Position numbers and translations under genes: made by a program. The notes beneath the pieces were generated by a model that searched no databases, was not told the DNA's origin, and saw only the letters and a list, made by a program, of their open reading frames with translations. From the NCBI GenBank assembly GCA_003215055.1, contig QCKW01000001.1, positions 62,001-126,000 on the forward strand: a stretch of 64,000 nucleotides of DNA, read 5' to 3'. The DNA is from Pelagibacteraceae bacterium AG-410-N23 (GTDB lineage: Bacteria; Pseudomonadota; Alphaproteobacteria; Pelagibacterales; Pelagibacteraceae). Of this stretch, positions 1 through 7,796 are shown piece after piece. The first letter of the stretch is position 1. Every line of letters begins with the position of its first letter.

Positions 1-1
1 T

Positions 2-499
2 CTTAAAGGACTTAAGTTTAGAGCATACAATTCTGCAACAATTAGAATTGCTGAATTGACAGGAATGGCTCCAACTAAAATAGAAGCTGCAGAGATAAGT
101 CAGGCATTTTCTACAGGAGCAGTTGAAAGTATGATTACATCACCAACTACTGGAAAAAATTCTAAGATTTGGGAAAATGGTGTTAAATATTTCTACGACA
201 TTGCTGCATGGTTTCCAAAAAATATGATAATTGTAAACAAAGAGGCTTGGAACAAACTAGATAAAGCAACACAAGATTTAGTTATGAAACAAGCAGCTTT
301 AGCTGAAAGAAAAGGTTGGCAATTATCAAAACAAGGGAATGTAGGTGATAAAAAAGCTTTGGCTGATGCTGGAATGGTAGTAGGTAAAGTTAATTCATCT
401 TTACAAGCTCATTTTGAAAAAGTTGGACAGACTATGGCTAAAGAATGGTCTGATAAAGCTGGATCAAGAGGTGCAGCTGTTTTGTCAGCTTACAAATAA
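2..499 (+). CDS. dctP: TRAP transporter substrate-binding protein, C-terminal part (5' end outside window)
   Basis: The reading frame is open from the window edge, so the gene starts upstream and only about 165 C-terminal residues are visible. They match the DctP/TAXI-type periplasmic binding protein of TRAP transporters: the LKGLKFRAYNS stretch followed by a segment on probing a site in the substrate pocket, then a helical tail ending in LSAYK. The protein would capture an organic acid or related solute in the periplasm and pass it to the DctQM membrane unit encoded directly downstream. The substrate cannot be read from the sequence. A hairpin separates it from dctQ, which fits the usual excess of binding protein over permease. 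Confidence 0.9.
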   Translation, partial: LKGLKFRAYNSATIRIAELTGMAPTKIEAAEISQAFSTGAVESMITSPTTGKNSKIWENGVKYFYDIAAWFPKNMIIVNKEAWNKLDKATQDLVMKQAALAERKGWQLSKQGNVGDKKALADAGMVVGKVNSSLQAHFEKVGQTMAKEWSDKAGSRGAAVLSAYK

Positions 500-511
500 T
501 CAAATTTAACT

Positions 512-544
512 TTAAGGCCACTTATATTATTTAGGTGGCCTTAA
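512..544 (+). terminator. Intercistronic hairpin between dctP and dctQ
   Basis: A perfect 10-bp inverted repeat (TTAAGGCCAC at 512-521, GTGGCCTTAA at 535-544) encloses a 13-nt loop. It is one of the few GC-containing stems in the region. No T-run follows, so it is more likely a processing or stability element protecting dctP mRNA, or a leaky attenuator, than a full terminator. Confidence 0.6.
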
Positions 545-550
545 ATTGAT

Positions 551-1033
551 ATGTTTGAAACTTTAAATAGAAATCTTAACAAGCTTTATAAATTTTCTGG
601 TTACGTTGCTGCAATATTTTTAATTTTAGTGGCAGTTTTTATCCTTATTGGTATCTCATCTAGAATTTTTGGTTTTTATATCAGAGGGCTTGCTGAATAT
701 TCAGGTTATTGCATGGCTGCAGCATCTTTTTTTGCTTTAGCTTATACATTTGTTGAAGGTGGTCACATTAGAATAACTCTTTTTTTGGAAAAATTATCAG
801 GATTAAAAAAAAAGATAATTGAAATTTGGTGTTTAGCTGTAGCGAGTTTTTTTTCAGGATACCTAGCATTTTATTTCATAAAAATGTTAATCATTTCATA
901 CAAGTTTCAGGAAAGAAGCGAAGGTGCTGATGAAATTTTAATTTGGATACCACAAACAAGTGTAGCTATTGGATCAACAATATTTTTTATAAGTGTTTTT
1001 CATCAATTAATTTTGATGATTAAAAAGAATTAA
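551..1033 (+). CDS. dctQ: TRAP transporter small permease
   Basis: A 160-residue protein with four hydrophobic segments (roughly residues 15-37, 48-70, 90-112 and 130-155), the size and topology of DctQ. The GRIFGFYIRG-like region after helix 1 is the usual conserved part. It forms the small membrane subunit that works with DctM in sodium-driven uptake of a solute delivered by DctP. It starts just after the intercistronic hairpin and its stop codon is followed directly by the dctM start, so the two permease genes are translated together. Confidence 0.9.
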   Translation: MFETLNRNLNKLYKFSGYVAAIFLILVAVFILIGISSRIFGFYIRGLAEYSGYCMAAASFFALAYTFVEGGHIRITLFLEKLSGLKKKIIEIWCLAVASFFSGYLAFYFIKMLIISYKFQERSEGADEILIWIPQTSVAIGSTIFFISVFHQLILMIKKN

Positions 1034-2344
1034 ATGATAGAAATATTTTTAACAATTTTTTTTATAACTGTTTTACTATTTTTTTTAGGTAGTGGAATTT
1101 GGGTAGCCGTTAGCATGATAGGGGTATCAGCTATTGGCATGATGTTGTTTACTTCAAGACCAGTAGGTGATGCTATGGCAACAACTATATGGGGAACATC
1201 ATCATCTTGGACTTTGACTGCTTTACCACTTTTTGTTTGGATGGGAGAAATCTTATTTAGAACAAAACTCTCAGAAAATTTATTTAAAGGCCTTTCACCT
1301 TGGATGCAAAAACTACCAGGAGGCTTGATACATGTAAATGTTGTCGGATGTGCTTTGTTTGCAGCTATATCTGGTTCATCAGCGGCAACAGTTGCTACAG
1401 TGGGTAAAATGTCAATACCAGAATTACGAAAAAGAAATTATCCCGAAAAAATTTTACTTGGTAGTTTAGCTGGGTCTGGAACGCTTGGCTTGTTAATACC
1501 ACCATCAATTATTTTGATTATTTATGGAGTAGCTGTGCAAGAATCTATAGCAAAATTATTTATTGCAGGAATTATACCAGGAATAATGATTGCCTTAATA
1601 TTTATGTCTTACGTGGTAATTTGGTCTTTAATTAATAAAAAGGATATGCCAAAAATTATTGAGGAATTTTCATTTTTAGAAAAAATTAAAAGATCAAGAC
1701 AACTTCTACCAGTTATACTATTAATTTTGGGTGTAATTGGTTCAATTTATACTGGAATAGCAACTGCCACTGAAGCAGCTTCTTTGGGAGTTGTTGGAGC
1801 TTTGATTTTATCTTATTTTCAAAAAAGTTTAACATTAGACACATTTAAATCATCTTTATTGGGCGCAACAAAAACTTCTTGTATGATTGCATTTATTTTA
1901 GCAGGCTCGACGTTTCTATCTTTAGCCATGGGTTTTACAGGCTTACCAAGAAATTTAGCAATATGGATTCAAAATATGGACTTATCTCCTTATGTATTAA
2001 TTTTTGTTTTAATGATCTTTTATATTATTTTAGGAATGTTTCTTGATGGTATATCTGCTGTAGTATTAACTATGGCAATTATAGAACCAATGATAAGACA
2101 GGCAGGGTTTGATATGATTTGGTTTGGTATCTTTTTAGTTATTGTTGTTGAGATGGCACAGATAACACCTCCAGTTGGATTTAATTTATTTGTTCTTCAA
2201 GGTATGGCAAATAAAGATATGGGATATATTGCTAGAAGTGCTTTTCCATTATTTTTACTAATGGTTTTAGCGGTTATACTCGTAGTGATATTTCCAGAGA
2301 TTGCTTTATGGATGCCTGAACAGATGGTTAAAAATATAAATTAA
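1034..2344 (+). CDS. dctM: TRAP transporter large permease
   Basis: A 436-residue, very hydrophobic protein of normal DctM length with about 12 membrane segments. Family signatures are visible: the GSSAATVATVG loop near residue 110, the GTLGLLIPPS motif near 150 and the TPPVGFNLFVLQG motif near 375. DctM is the ion-coupled translocation subunit of TRAP transporters in the inner membrane. It begins at the base after the dctQ stop codon. Its 3' end overlaps the convergent TPR gene by 4 bp, so no separate terminator space exists. Confidence 0.93.
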   Translation: MIEIFLTIFFITVLLFFLGSGIWVAVSMIGVSAIGMMLFTSRPVGDAMATTIWGTSSSWTLTALPLFVWMGEILFRTKLSENLFKGLSPWMQKLPGGLIHVNVVGCALFAAISGSSAATVATVGKMSIPELRKRNYPEKILLGSLAGSGTLGLLIPPSIILIIYGVAVQESIAKLFIAGIIPGIMIALIFMSYVVIWSLINKKDMPKIIEEFSFLEKIKRSRQLLPVILLILGVIGSIYTGIATATEAASLGVVGALILSYFQKSLTLDTFKSSLLGATKTSCMIAFILAGSTFLSLAMGFTGLPRNLAIWIQNMDLSPYVLIFVLMIFYIILGMFLDGISAVVLTMAIIEPMIRQAGFDMIWFGIFLVIVVEMAQITPPVGFNLFVLQGMANKDMGYIARSAFPLFLLMVLAVILVVIFPEIALWMPEQMVKNIN

Positions 2345-2835
2345 TATTTAGAAACCTTTTCACCAGCTATTATAGCCTTTAATTCTTCGTACTCCTGACA
2401 ATTACAGCCCTTTAATACTTCTAGTCTTTCCACTGCAAGGTTATGTCTGTTTGTTGCAACGTATAACTCTCCTAAGTATTCATTTATACCTTTATGTTTT
2501 GGATCAATAGCTAAACCTTGTAAGTAATATTTTTCTCCATTTTCATAATCTCCTAGTTTTCTTGTAGTGAATCCTAAGTAATTTAAAGTGTCAGCTTTAT
2601 TAGGAAATTTTTTATTAGATTGAATTAATAATTTTTGAGCTTTTTCGTATCTTACTTTTGCTTTATCTAGTTTATCTTTTTGTTCAAATTTTTTAGCAGC
2701 ATTAATATGGGAAACTGCCATATCATATTGTGTTTTAGTTTTTGATGAACCACTGTCACTTGACCCTGCAGCAAAAGCATTAAATATTAATAATATTGAT
2801 AGAAAAAAAGAGGTAAATAAATATTTTTTAATCAT
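2341..2835 (-). CDS. Exported tetratricopeptide-repeat protein
   Basis: A 164-residue protein with an N-terminal signal peptide (positive MIKK start, hydrophobic core, AFA cleavage region near residue 22), a short Ser/Gly linker and then two to three TPR-like helical repeats (residues 35-130, with the repeat LNYLGFTTRKLGDYENGEKY most recognisable). It is probably periplasmic and mediates protein contacts; no specific function can be assigned. It overlaps the upstream pxpA stop by ATGA, so it is the second gene of a pxpA transcript. Its 3' end overlaps dctM by 4 bp. Confidence 0.75.
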   Translation of the reverse strand: MIKKYLFTSFFLSILLIFNAFAAGSSDSGSSKTKTQYDMAVSHINAAKKFEQKDKLDKAKVRYEKAQKLLIQSNKKFPNKADTLNYLGFTTRKLGDYENGEKYYLQGLAIDPKHKGINEYLGELYVATNRHNLAVERLEVLKGCNCQEYEELKAIIAGEKVSKY

Positions 2836-3605
2836 ATAAATTTTTTCATTTTATTTAAACTTTTAAGATCTAAACCATTAGCAACCAAGTTTTTTTTTAT
2901 AGACTTAGCAGTAGCTAATGAACTTAGATTATCCCCATGTATGCATACTGAGTCTATTTCACAAGGTATTTGTTTTCCACTGTGACAATTAAGCGACTGA
3001 GTTTTAACCATTTTTAAAACATGTTTTTTTGCTTCCTCTGGATCAGTTATTAAAGCATGTGATTTTTTTCTTGATACCAGATTTCCATCATCTTCATAGT
3101 TTCTATCAGCAAATATTTCACAAGCAATTTTCATATCCAATTTTTTTGCGGCCTCTTCCATTTTAGATCCAGTTGGGACTAGATATATCAAATCTTTACT
3201 AATTTCTTTTATGGTTTTTGCTAAAGTAGTTGCTAAATCAATGTCCTCGCATGCCATATTATTTAAAGCACCGTGCGGTTTAATGTGTGATACACTTTCT
3301 CCATAATTCGAGGCAATATTTTGAAGAATTTCATATTGATCAATTATAAGTTTTTCAACCTCTATAGAAGATAAATTCATTCTTTCTCTTCCAAAATTTT
3401 CTGGATCATTAAACGATGGATGTGCACCTATACTTACTCCATTTTTTTTTGAAATTTTCACAACTTGGCTCATAGTTTCTTTATCACCAGCATGATAGCC
3501 ACAAGCAACATTAGCTGAATTAACTATTTCTAGTAAGTCTGGGTCGTATTTATTAGAGTGGTGTTTTGATTTTTCACCTAAATCACAATTTATATTAATT
3601 TCCAT
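2832..3605 (-). CDS. pxpA: 5-oxoprolinase subunit A (LamB/YcsF family)
   Basis: The protein carries the family signatures NCDLGE at its N-terminus, NVACGYHAGD, GAHPSF, FGRERM and HIKPHGAL. In characterised bacteria PxpA with PxpBC hydrolyses 5-oxoproline (pyroglutamate) to glutamate using ATP. I place the start at the methionine of MEININCDLGE; an in-frame ATG 24 bp upstream (3629) exists but would add residues outside the family alignment. Here pxpA is transcribed away from pxpBC, with only 27 bp between start codons, instead of being in one operon with them. It is followed by the TPR gene. Confidence 0.88.
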   Translation of the reverse strand: MEININCDLGEKSKHHSNKYDPDLLEIVNSANVACGYHAGDKETMSQVVKISKKNGVSIGAHPSFNDPENFGRERMNLSSIEVEKLIIDQYEILQNIASNYGESVSHIKPHGALNNMACEDIDLATTLAKTIKEISKDLIYLVPTGSKMEEAAKKLDMKIACEIFADRNYEDDGNLVSRKKSHALITDPEEAKKHVLKMVKTQSLNCHSGKQIPCEIDSVCIHGDNLSSLATAKSIKKNLVANGLDLKSLNKMKKFI

Positions 3606-3632
3606 AGTATTAAATCTTAAGTATAACATGGC

Positions 3633-4307
3633 ATGATAAAAAATATATCAAATCTTGGTGACGCAGCTTTATATTGTGATTTTGGAAAAGATATAAATAA
3701 AGAAACCAATACTAAAGTAATTAGATATTTTAAAAGTATTCAGAAAGAAAATATCGAGGGAGTAAATAATTTAACCCCATCATATAATAAACTAATTGTT
3801 TCTTTTGATTTGAGGAAAACTAATTTTAAGGATTTAAAAAGATTAATAGAAAACCTTGAGATAAACAAAAGTGATAATTTTAAAAATAAAAGAATTAAAA
3901 TCCCAGTTTGCACTGATAAATCATTTTCATTAGATATTAAAAGATTAGAAAAAAAATTGACAATTAACAAAGAACAAATTTATGAAAAATTTTTTAATAA
4001 AGAATTTTTTTGTTATATGACAGGTTTTATTGCTGGTATGCCATTTCTTGGAGATCTAGACATAAATATGAGAGCAAAACGTCTTGAAACACCCAGGGTA
4101 AAAGTACCTAAAGGATCAGTTGGTTTAACAGAACAGTTCGCAAATATTTATACATTTGAAAGTCCTGGCGGCTGGAACATCATAGGCAATACACCGTTAA
4201 ATATATTTGATAGCTCTAAAGAAAAAGATCCAAATTTAATCAATCCAGGTGATACAGTTATTTTTAATAAGATATCAATAGATGAGTATCAAAACTACAA
4301 TGAGTAA
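3633..4307 (+). CDS. pxpB: 5-oxoprolinase subunit B (KipI / allophanate hydrolase subunit 1 family)
   Basis: A 224-residue cytoplasmic protein with the subunit-1 signatures: N-terminal LGDAAL, the FYMTGFIAGMPFLGDL-like segment near residue 130, RLETPRVKVPKGSVGL and ESPGGWNIIGNTPL. It pairs with PxpC to activate 5-oxoproline, with PxpA completing the hydrolysis. The distinction from urea-amidolyase (allophanate) subunits rests on the adjacent pxpA and the absence of a urea carboxylase gene here. It overlaps pxpC at its 3' end. Confidence 0.85.
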   Translation: MIKNISNLGDAALYCDFGKDINKETNTKVIRYFKSIQKENIEGVNNLTPSYNKLIVSFDLRKTNFKDLKRLIENLEINKSDNFKNKRIKIPVCTDKSFSLDIKRLEKKLTINKEQIYEKFFNKEFFCYMTGFIAGMPFLGDLDINMRAKRLETPRVKVPKGSVGLTEQFANIYTFESPGGWNIIGNTPLNIFDSSKEKDPNLINPGDTVIFNKISIDEYQNYNE

Positions 4308-5244
4308 AAATTATTTAGAAATAATTAGAGCTGGAATTAACACCACATTTCAAGATCAAGGGAGAGACAGCCTTTACCATATTGGAATTCCATTTAGTGG
4401 TGCTATGGATAATAGAAATTATCTTTTATCTAATAAGCTTGTTGGAAATGAATTAGATAGTCCAGTTTTAGAATTCGCTTATCAAGGTCCTTTATTAAGA
4501 TATCATGGAAAAAAAATTAATATTGCTGTCACTGGTGATGTAAATTTTAATATTAAAAAAAAAAAAGACTTAATTAATGGACAGTGTTATCAATCTTATA
4601 TTCTAGAAGATGGTGATGAGTTAGACATTATATCAACTATTAAATCAGTATATGGTTACATAGCATTTGGTGGTAAGTTTGATTTAAAATATCAGTGGTC
4701 TAGCTGTTCTGTTAACACAAAAGCAAATATCGGTTCAAACAATGGTAAAAAATTAGAAGTTAATCAAGAAATAACAATTTCTAATTTGAACGAAAATTTA
4801 AACAATAAAAAATTAAATTATATCAATACAAAAATAGAAAATATAAGAATTATCAAAGGTACAAATTTTGATTACTTTTCTAAAAAAGGAAAAAAACTTT
4901 TTTTAGAACAAGAATTTAATGTTTCTAAATTATCTGATCGTATGGGCATGAGACTAGAGGGGAAAAAAATAGAAAATATTGTTGATACTAATATAAAGTC
5001 TGAAGGATTGATAAAAGGTGTAATTCAAGTTCCGGCAGATGGAAATCCAATTATCATGCTTTCAGACCATGGCACTATTGGAGGTTATCCAAAAATAGGT
5101 GTAGTTATAAGCGCTGATTACGATAAATTAGTTCAATTAGGACCAGGTTCAAAAATTAAATTTAAAGAAATTAATTTAGCTAGTGCAGAAAGTTTATTTA
5201 GATTGTATGAATTGGAAACTCAAAATTTAATTTCACAGATTTAA
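4300..5244 (+). CDS. pxpC: 5-oxoprolinase subunit C (KipA / allophanate hydrolase subunit 2 family)
   Basis: The family N-terminus (IIRAGINTTFQDQGR, GIPFSGAMD) and the C-terminal pattern SDRMGMRLEG and DHGTIGGYPKIGVV identify a biotin-dependent-carboxylase-like subunit C. I use the ATG at 4300, overlapping the pxpB stop by 8 bp; an upstream ATG at 4282 is possible. The gene contains an A12 run (4555-4566) coding for four lysines, with the frame intact through it. The next gene, a DMT permease, starts on the last base of its stop codon. Confidence 0.85.
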   Translation: MSKNYLEIIRAGINTTFQDQGRDSLYHIGIPFSGAMDNRNYLLSNKLVGNELDSPVLEFAYQGPLLRYHGKKINIAVTGDVNFNIKKKKDLINGQCYQSYILEDGDELDIISTIKSVYGYIAFGGKFDLKYQWSSCSVNTKANIGSNNGKKLEVNQEITISNLNENLNNKKLNYINTKIENIRIIKGTNFDYFSKKGKKLFLEQEFNVSKLSDRMGMRLEGKKIENIVDTNIKSEGLIKGVIQVPADGNPIIMLSDHGTIGGYPKIGVVISADYDKLVQLGPGSKIKFKEINLASAESLFRLYELETQNLISQI

Positions 5245-6122
5245 TGAACATAATTAGAAACTTACCTGGTCCATTATTAATCTTTTTAGGAGCTTTAAGT
5301 TTAAGTTTTGGTGGATTACTTGTTAAATCATTTGAGGGTGCAACTTTATGGCAAATTTTATTTTGGAGATCTTTATTTTTTTCTCTTACTATTTTAGCTT
5401 TCTTAATTATTAGCTATAAAGGAAAAACTTTGAAATCATTCTACGTTTCAGGTTTACCAGGATTTTTTGGTGGAATAATACTATCTATCGGTTTCTGTGG
5501 TTATGTTTTTGCAATGTATAATACGACAGTTGCAAATACTAATTTTATCATTTCTCTTCAAATACTATTTCTTTCAGTATTTGGGTATTTTTTTTTAAAA
5601 GAAAAAATAAGCATTACAACTTTAATTTCAATTATTTTAGCAATGATAGGTGTTTTATTGATGGTTGGAAATTCACTCACACCAGGTGAGTTATCTGGAA
5701 ACTTAGCAGCATTTTCAATGCCAATAGTTTTTGCAATTTTAATAATTATAATAAGAAAATATCCGGCTGTAGATATGGTCCCAGCTCAATTTGTAGCTGG
5801 TGTATGTTCATGTTTAGTTGGGTTTTTGCTCTCAACTAAAATCATGATATCACCGCATGATATTTTTTTAGGTTTTCTAGCTGGTTTTTTTCAAGTTGGT
5901 TTTGGTTTTATATTTATTACAATCGGTGCAAGAACAACTCCCTCAGCTACGGTTGGAATAATTATGCTTTCCGAATCTGTTCTCGGGCCGGTTTGGGCTT
6001 TCCTTTTTGTGAGTGAAAGACCTTCAATGTTTGGATTAATTGGAGGTGCAATTATACTTTTTGCTGTATTACTACAGTTTTACACAATATTAAAGAAGCC
6101 AAAGTCAACTGTTTCCAATTGA
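5244..6122 (+). CDS. EamA/DMT-superfamily permease
   Basis: A 292-residue protein with about ten membrane helices arranged as two EamA repeats. The helices are short, and the second repeat ends in the ESVLGPVWAFLFVSERPS segment typical of the RhaT/EamA family. It probably exports or imports a small metabolite in the inner membrane. Translation is coupled to pxpC (TAATG overlap), so a role in amino acid or 5-oxoproline movement is a reasonable guess, not a demonstrated one. Its stop codon lies inside the -35 box of the gcv promoter. Confidence 0.8.
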   Translation: MNIIRNLPGPLLIFLGALSLSFGGLLVKSFEGATLWQILFWRSLFFSLTILAFLIISYKGKTLKSFYVSGLPGFFGGIILSIGFCGYVFAMYNTTVANTNFIISLQILFLSVFGYFFLKEKISITTLISIILAMIGVLLMVGNSLTPGELSGNLAAFSMPIVFAILIIIIRKYPAVDMVPAQFVAGVCSCLVGFLLSTKIMISPHDIFLGFLAGFFQVGFGFIFITIGARTTPSATVGIIMLSESVLGPVWAFLFVSERPSMFGLIGGAIILFAVLLQFYTILKKPKSTVSN

Positions 6123-6147
6123 CATTTTAAGTCACTTGTAGGATTAT
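6119..6147 (+). promoter_or_regulatory. Candidate sigma70 promoter of the gcv operon
   Basis: A perfect -35 TTGACA (6119-6124) is followed after 17 bp by GATTAT (6142-6147, 4 of 6 matches to the -10 consensus). Predicted initiation near 6153-6155 falls exactly at the start of the first aptamer helix of the glycine riboswitch. The -35 box contains the stop codon of the upstream permease. Confidence 0.6.
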
Positions 6148-6151
6148 TGCT

Positions 6152-6313
6152 TTACGGGAGAGACTACAGATTATCGTAGCGCCGAAGGAGCAACCACCCA
6201 GGAATCTCTCAGGCAAAATGGACCGTAACATATTAACTCTGGAAAGAGATTTAATTCTCGCCGAAGGAGCAAAACTCTCAGGCAAATATACAGATGGGTA
6301 CAAAGAGTTAATA
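6152..6313 (+). ncRNA. Tandem glycine riboswitch upstream of gcvT
   Basis: Two glycine aptamers in series. Each has the conserved cores GCCGAAGGAGCAA (6181-6193 and 6260-6272) and CTCTCAGGCAAA (6206-6217 and 6275-6286). P1 of aptamer 1 is TTACGG (6152-6157) with CCGTAA (6223-6228). P1 of aptamer 2 is a perfect 10-bp helix, TATTAACTCT (6231-6240) with AGAGTTAATA (6304-6313). The linker between the two P1 helices is only 2 nt. The aptamer-2 P1 reaches the A of the gcvT ATG and covers the only Shine-Dalgarno-like stretch, AAAGAG (6302-6307). Glycine riboswitches on glycine cleavage genes are well established, including in SAR11; the start-codon geometry is read directly from this sequence. No intrinsic terminator is visible, which points to control of translation. 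Confidence 0.95.
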
Positions 6314-7416
6314 TGGAAACAAAAAAAACATCGCTGTACCAATTACACCAAGATTGTAATGCAAAATTTGTTGAATTCGCAGGCTATCAAATGCCGATAC
6401 AATACTCTGAAGGTATTGTAGAAGAACACAAATTCACAAGAAATCACTCAGGTATCTTTGATGTTTCCCATATGGGTCAGTTATTTATTTATGGTGGTGA
6501 AGACTTAATTAAAGATTTAGAAAAAATTTTCCCTTTAGATCTTAAAAATTTGAAATTAAATCATTCAAAATATAGCTTCTTAATGGACAAAGATGCCGGG
6601 ATACATGATGATTTAATTATCACAAAAACAAATGAAGGCTTTTTGATAATCCTCAATGCAGCATGTAAAGATAATGACTTTAAAATTTTAAAAGAACTTC
6701 TAAAAAACAAGTACAAAATGGTTCTCGATGAAAATAGATCTCTAATTGCCATTCAGGGTCCTAAGTCATCAGAAATTCTTAATGATGTTATTAATGGTGT
6801 AAAAGATCTTAACTTTATGTCTGGAAACTGGTTTACGTTTGAAAATCAGAAAGTTTATATTACGCGATCTGGTTATACGGGTGAAGACGGTTTTGAAATA
6901 TCAATCGCAAATGATTTTGTAGACCAATTGACTAGAGAATTAATCAACAAAGGATCTAAATTAATAGGTCTTGGAGCAAGAGATACACTTAGATTGGAAG
7001 CTGGTTTATGTTTATATGGTCATGATCTTGATAAAGATAAAACTCCAGTAGAAGCGAATTTAAAGTGGGCTATTTCAAAAGAGAGAATATCTAAAGGAGA
7101 TTTTATAGGCTCTGATATAATAATTAAACAATTAAATAATGGTGTGACTAAAATTAGAGTTGGAATTAAACCTGAGGGAAGAATTATTGCTAGAGAAAAA
7201 ACAAAAATATTTAATCAATCAGATGTTCATATTGGAGAAATCACTAGTGGTACATTTGGACCAAGTGTTAATGGGCCTGTAGCAATGGGTTATGTGGAAA
7301 ATGAATTTTCAAAAAAAAATACTAAAATATTTTTAGAGGTAAGAGGTAAAAAACATCCTGCAAGTATTTGCAGTTTACCATTTTATAAAAAAAGTTATGT
7401 CAAAGGAGTAAATTAA
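6313..7416 (+). CDS. gcvT: Glycine cleavage system T protein (aminomethyltransferase)
   Basis: A 367-residue tetrahydrofolate-dependent aminomethyltransferase that takes the aminomethyl group from lipoyl-GcvH and releases ammonia and methylene-THF. Family hallmarks seen are FDVSHMGQ near residue 50, the [12 protein letters not shown] segment near 190 and [21 protein letters not shown] near 220-235. Length is normal. The start ATG is the last paired base region of the riboswitch P1 helix. Translation continues into gcvH through a TAATG overlap, with a good AAAGGAGT site upstream of gcvH. Confidence 0.96.
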   Translation: METKKTSLYQLHQDCNAKFVEFAGYQMPIQYSEGIVEEHKFTRNHSGIFDVSHMGQLFIYGGEDLIKDLEKIFPLDLKNLKLNHSKYSFLMDKDAGIHDDLIITKTNEGFLIILNAACKDNDFKILKELLKNKYKMVLDENRSLIAIQGPKSSEILNDVINGVKDLNFMSGNWFTFENQKVYITRSGYTGEDGFEISIANDFVDQLTRELINKGSKLIGLGARDTLRLEAGLCLYGHDLDKDKTPVEANLKWAISKERISKGDFIGSDIIIKQLNNGVTKIRVGIKPEGRIIAREKTKIFNQSDVHIGEITSGTFGPSVNGPVAMGYVENEFSKKNTKIFLEVRGKKHPASICSLPFYKKSYVKGVN

Positions 7417-7796
7417 TGAGTGAAGTAAAATATTCAAAAGAACACGAGTGGATTAAGCTAGATGGAGATGTAGCAACAATTGGTATTACAAAACATGCCA
7501 CAGAGATGTTAGGTGATATAGTTTTTGCAGAACTTCCAGAAAAAGGCTCAAATGTGGAGAAAGATGGGACAGCTGGTGTTGTTGAGTCGACGAAAGCTGC
7601 TAGTGATGTGTATACACCAGTAAGTGGTGAAGTGGTTGATACAAATCAAGCTATAGTAGATGATCCATCAAAGATTAATCAAGATCCAGAAGATTCAGCT
7701 TGGTTTTTTAAACTTAAAATAAAAGATCCATCAGAAATGGATACTTTAATGAATAAAGATGATTACGATAAATTTGCAAAGGAGACTTCAGCATAA
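7416..7796 (+). CDS. gcvH: Glycine cleavage system H protein (lipoyl carrier)
   Basis: A 126-residue lipoyl-carrier protein. The lipoylation site is Lys60 in the [15 protein letters not shown] motif, preceded by the [18 protein letters not shown] strand pattern. GcvH shuttles the aminomethyl intermediate between GcvP and GcvT. The AAAGGAGT ribosome-binding site at 7402-7409 is strong for this genome. It overlaps gcvT and gcvP by one base on each side (TAATG), giving tight stoichiometric coupling. Confidence 0.97.
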   Translation: MSEVKYSKEHEWIKLDGDVATIGITKHATEMLGDIVFAELPEKGSNVEKDGTAGVVESTKAASDVYTPVSGEVVDTNQAIVDDPSKINQDPEDSAWFFKLKIKDPSEMDTLMNKDDYDKFAKETSA

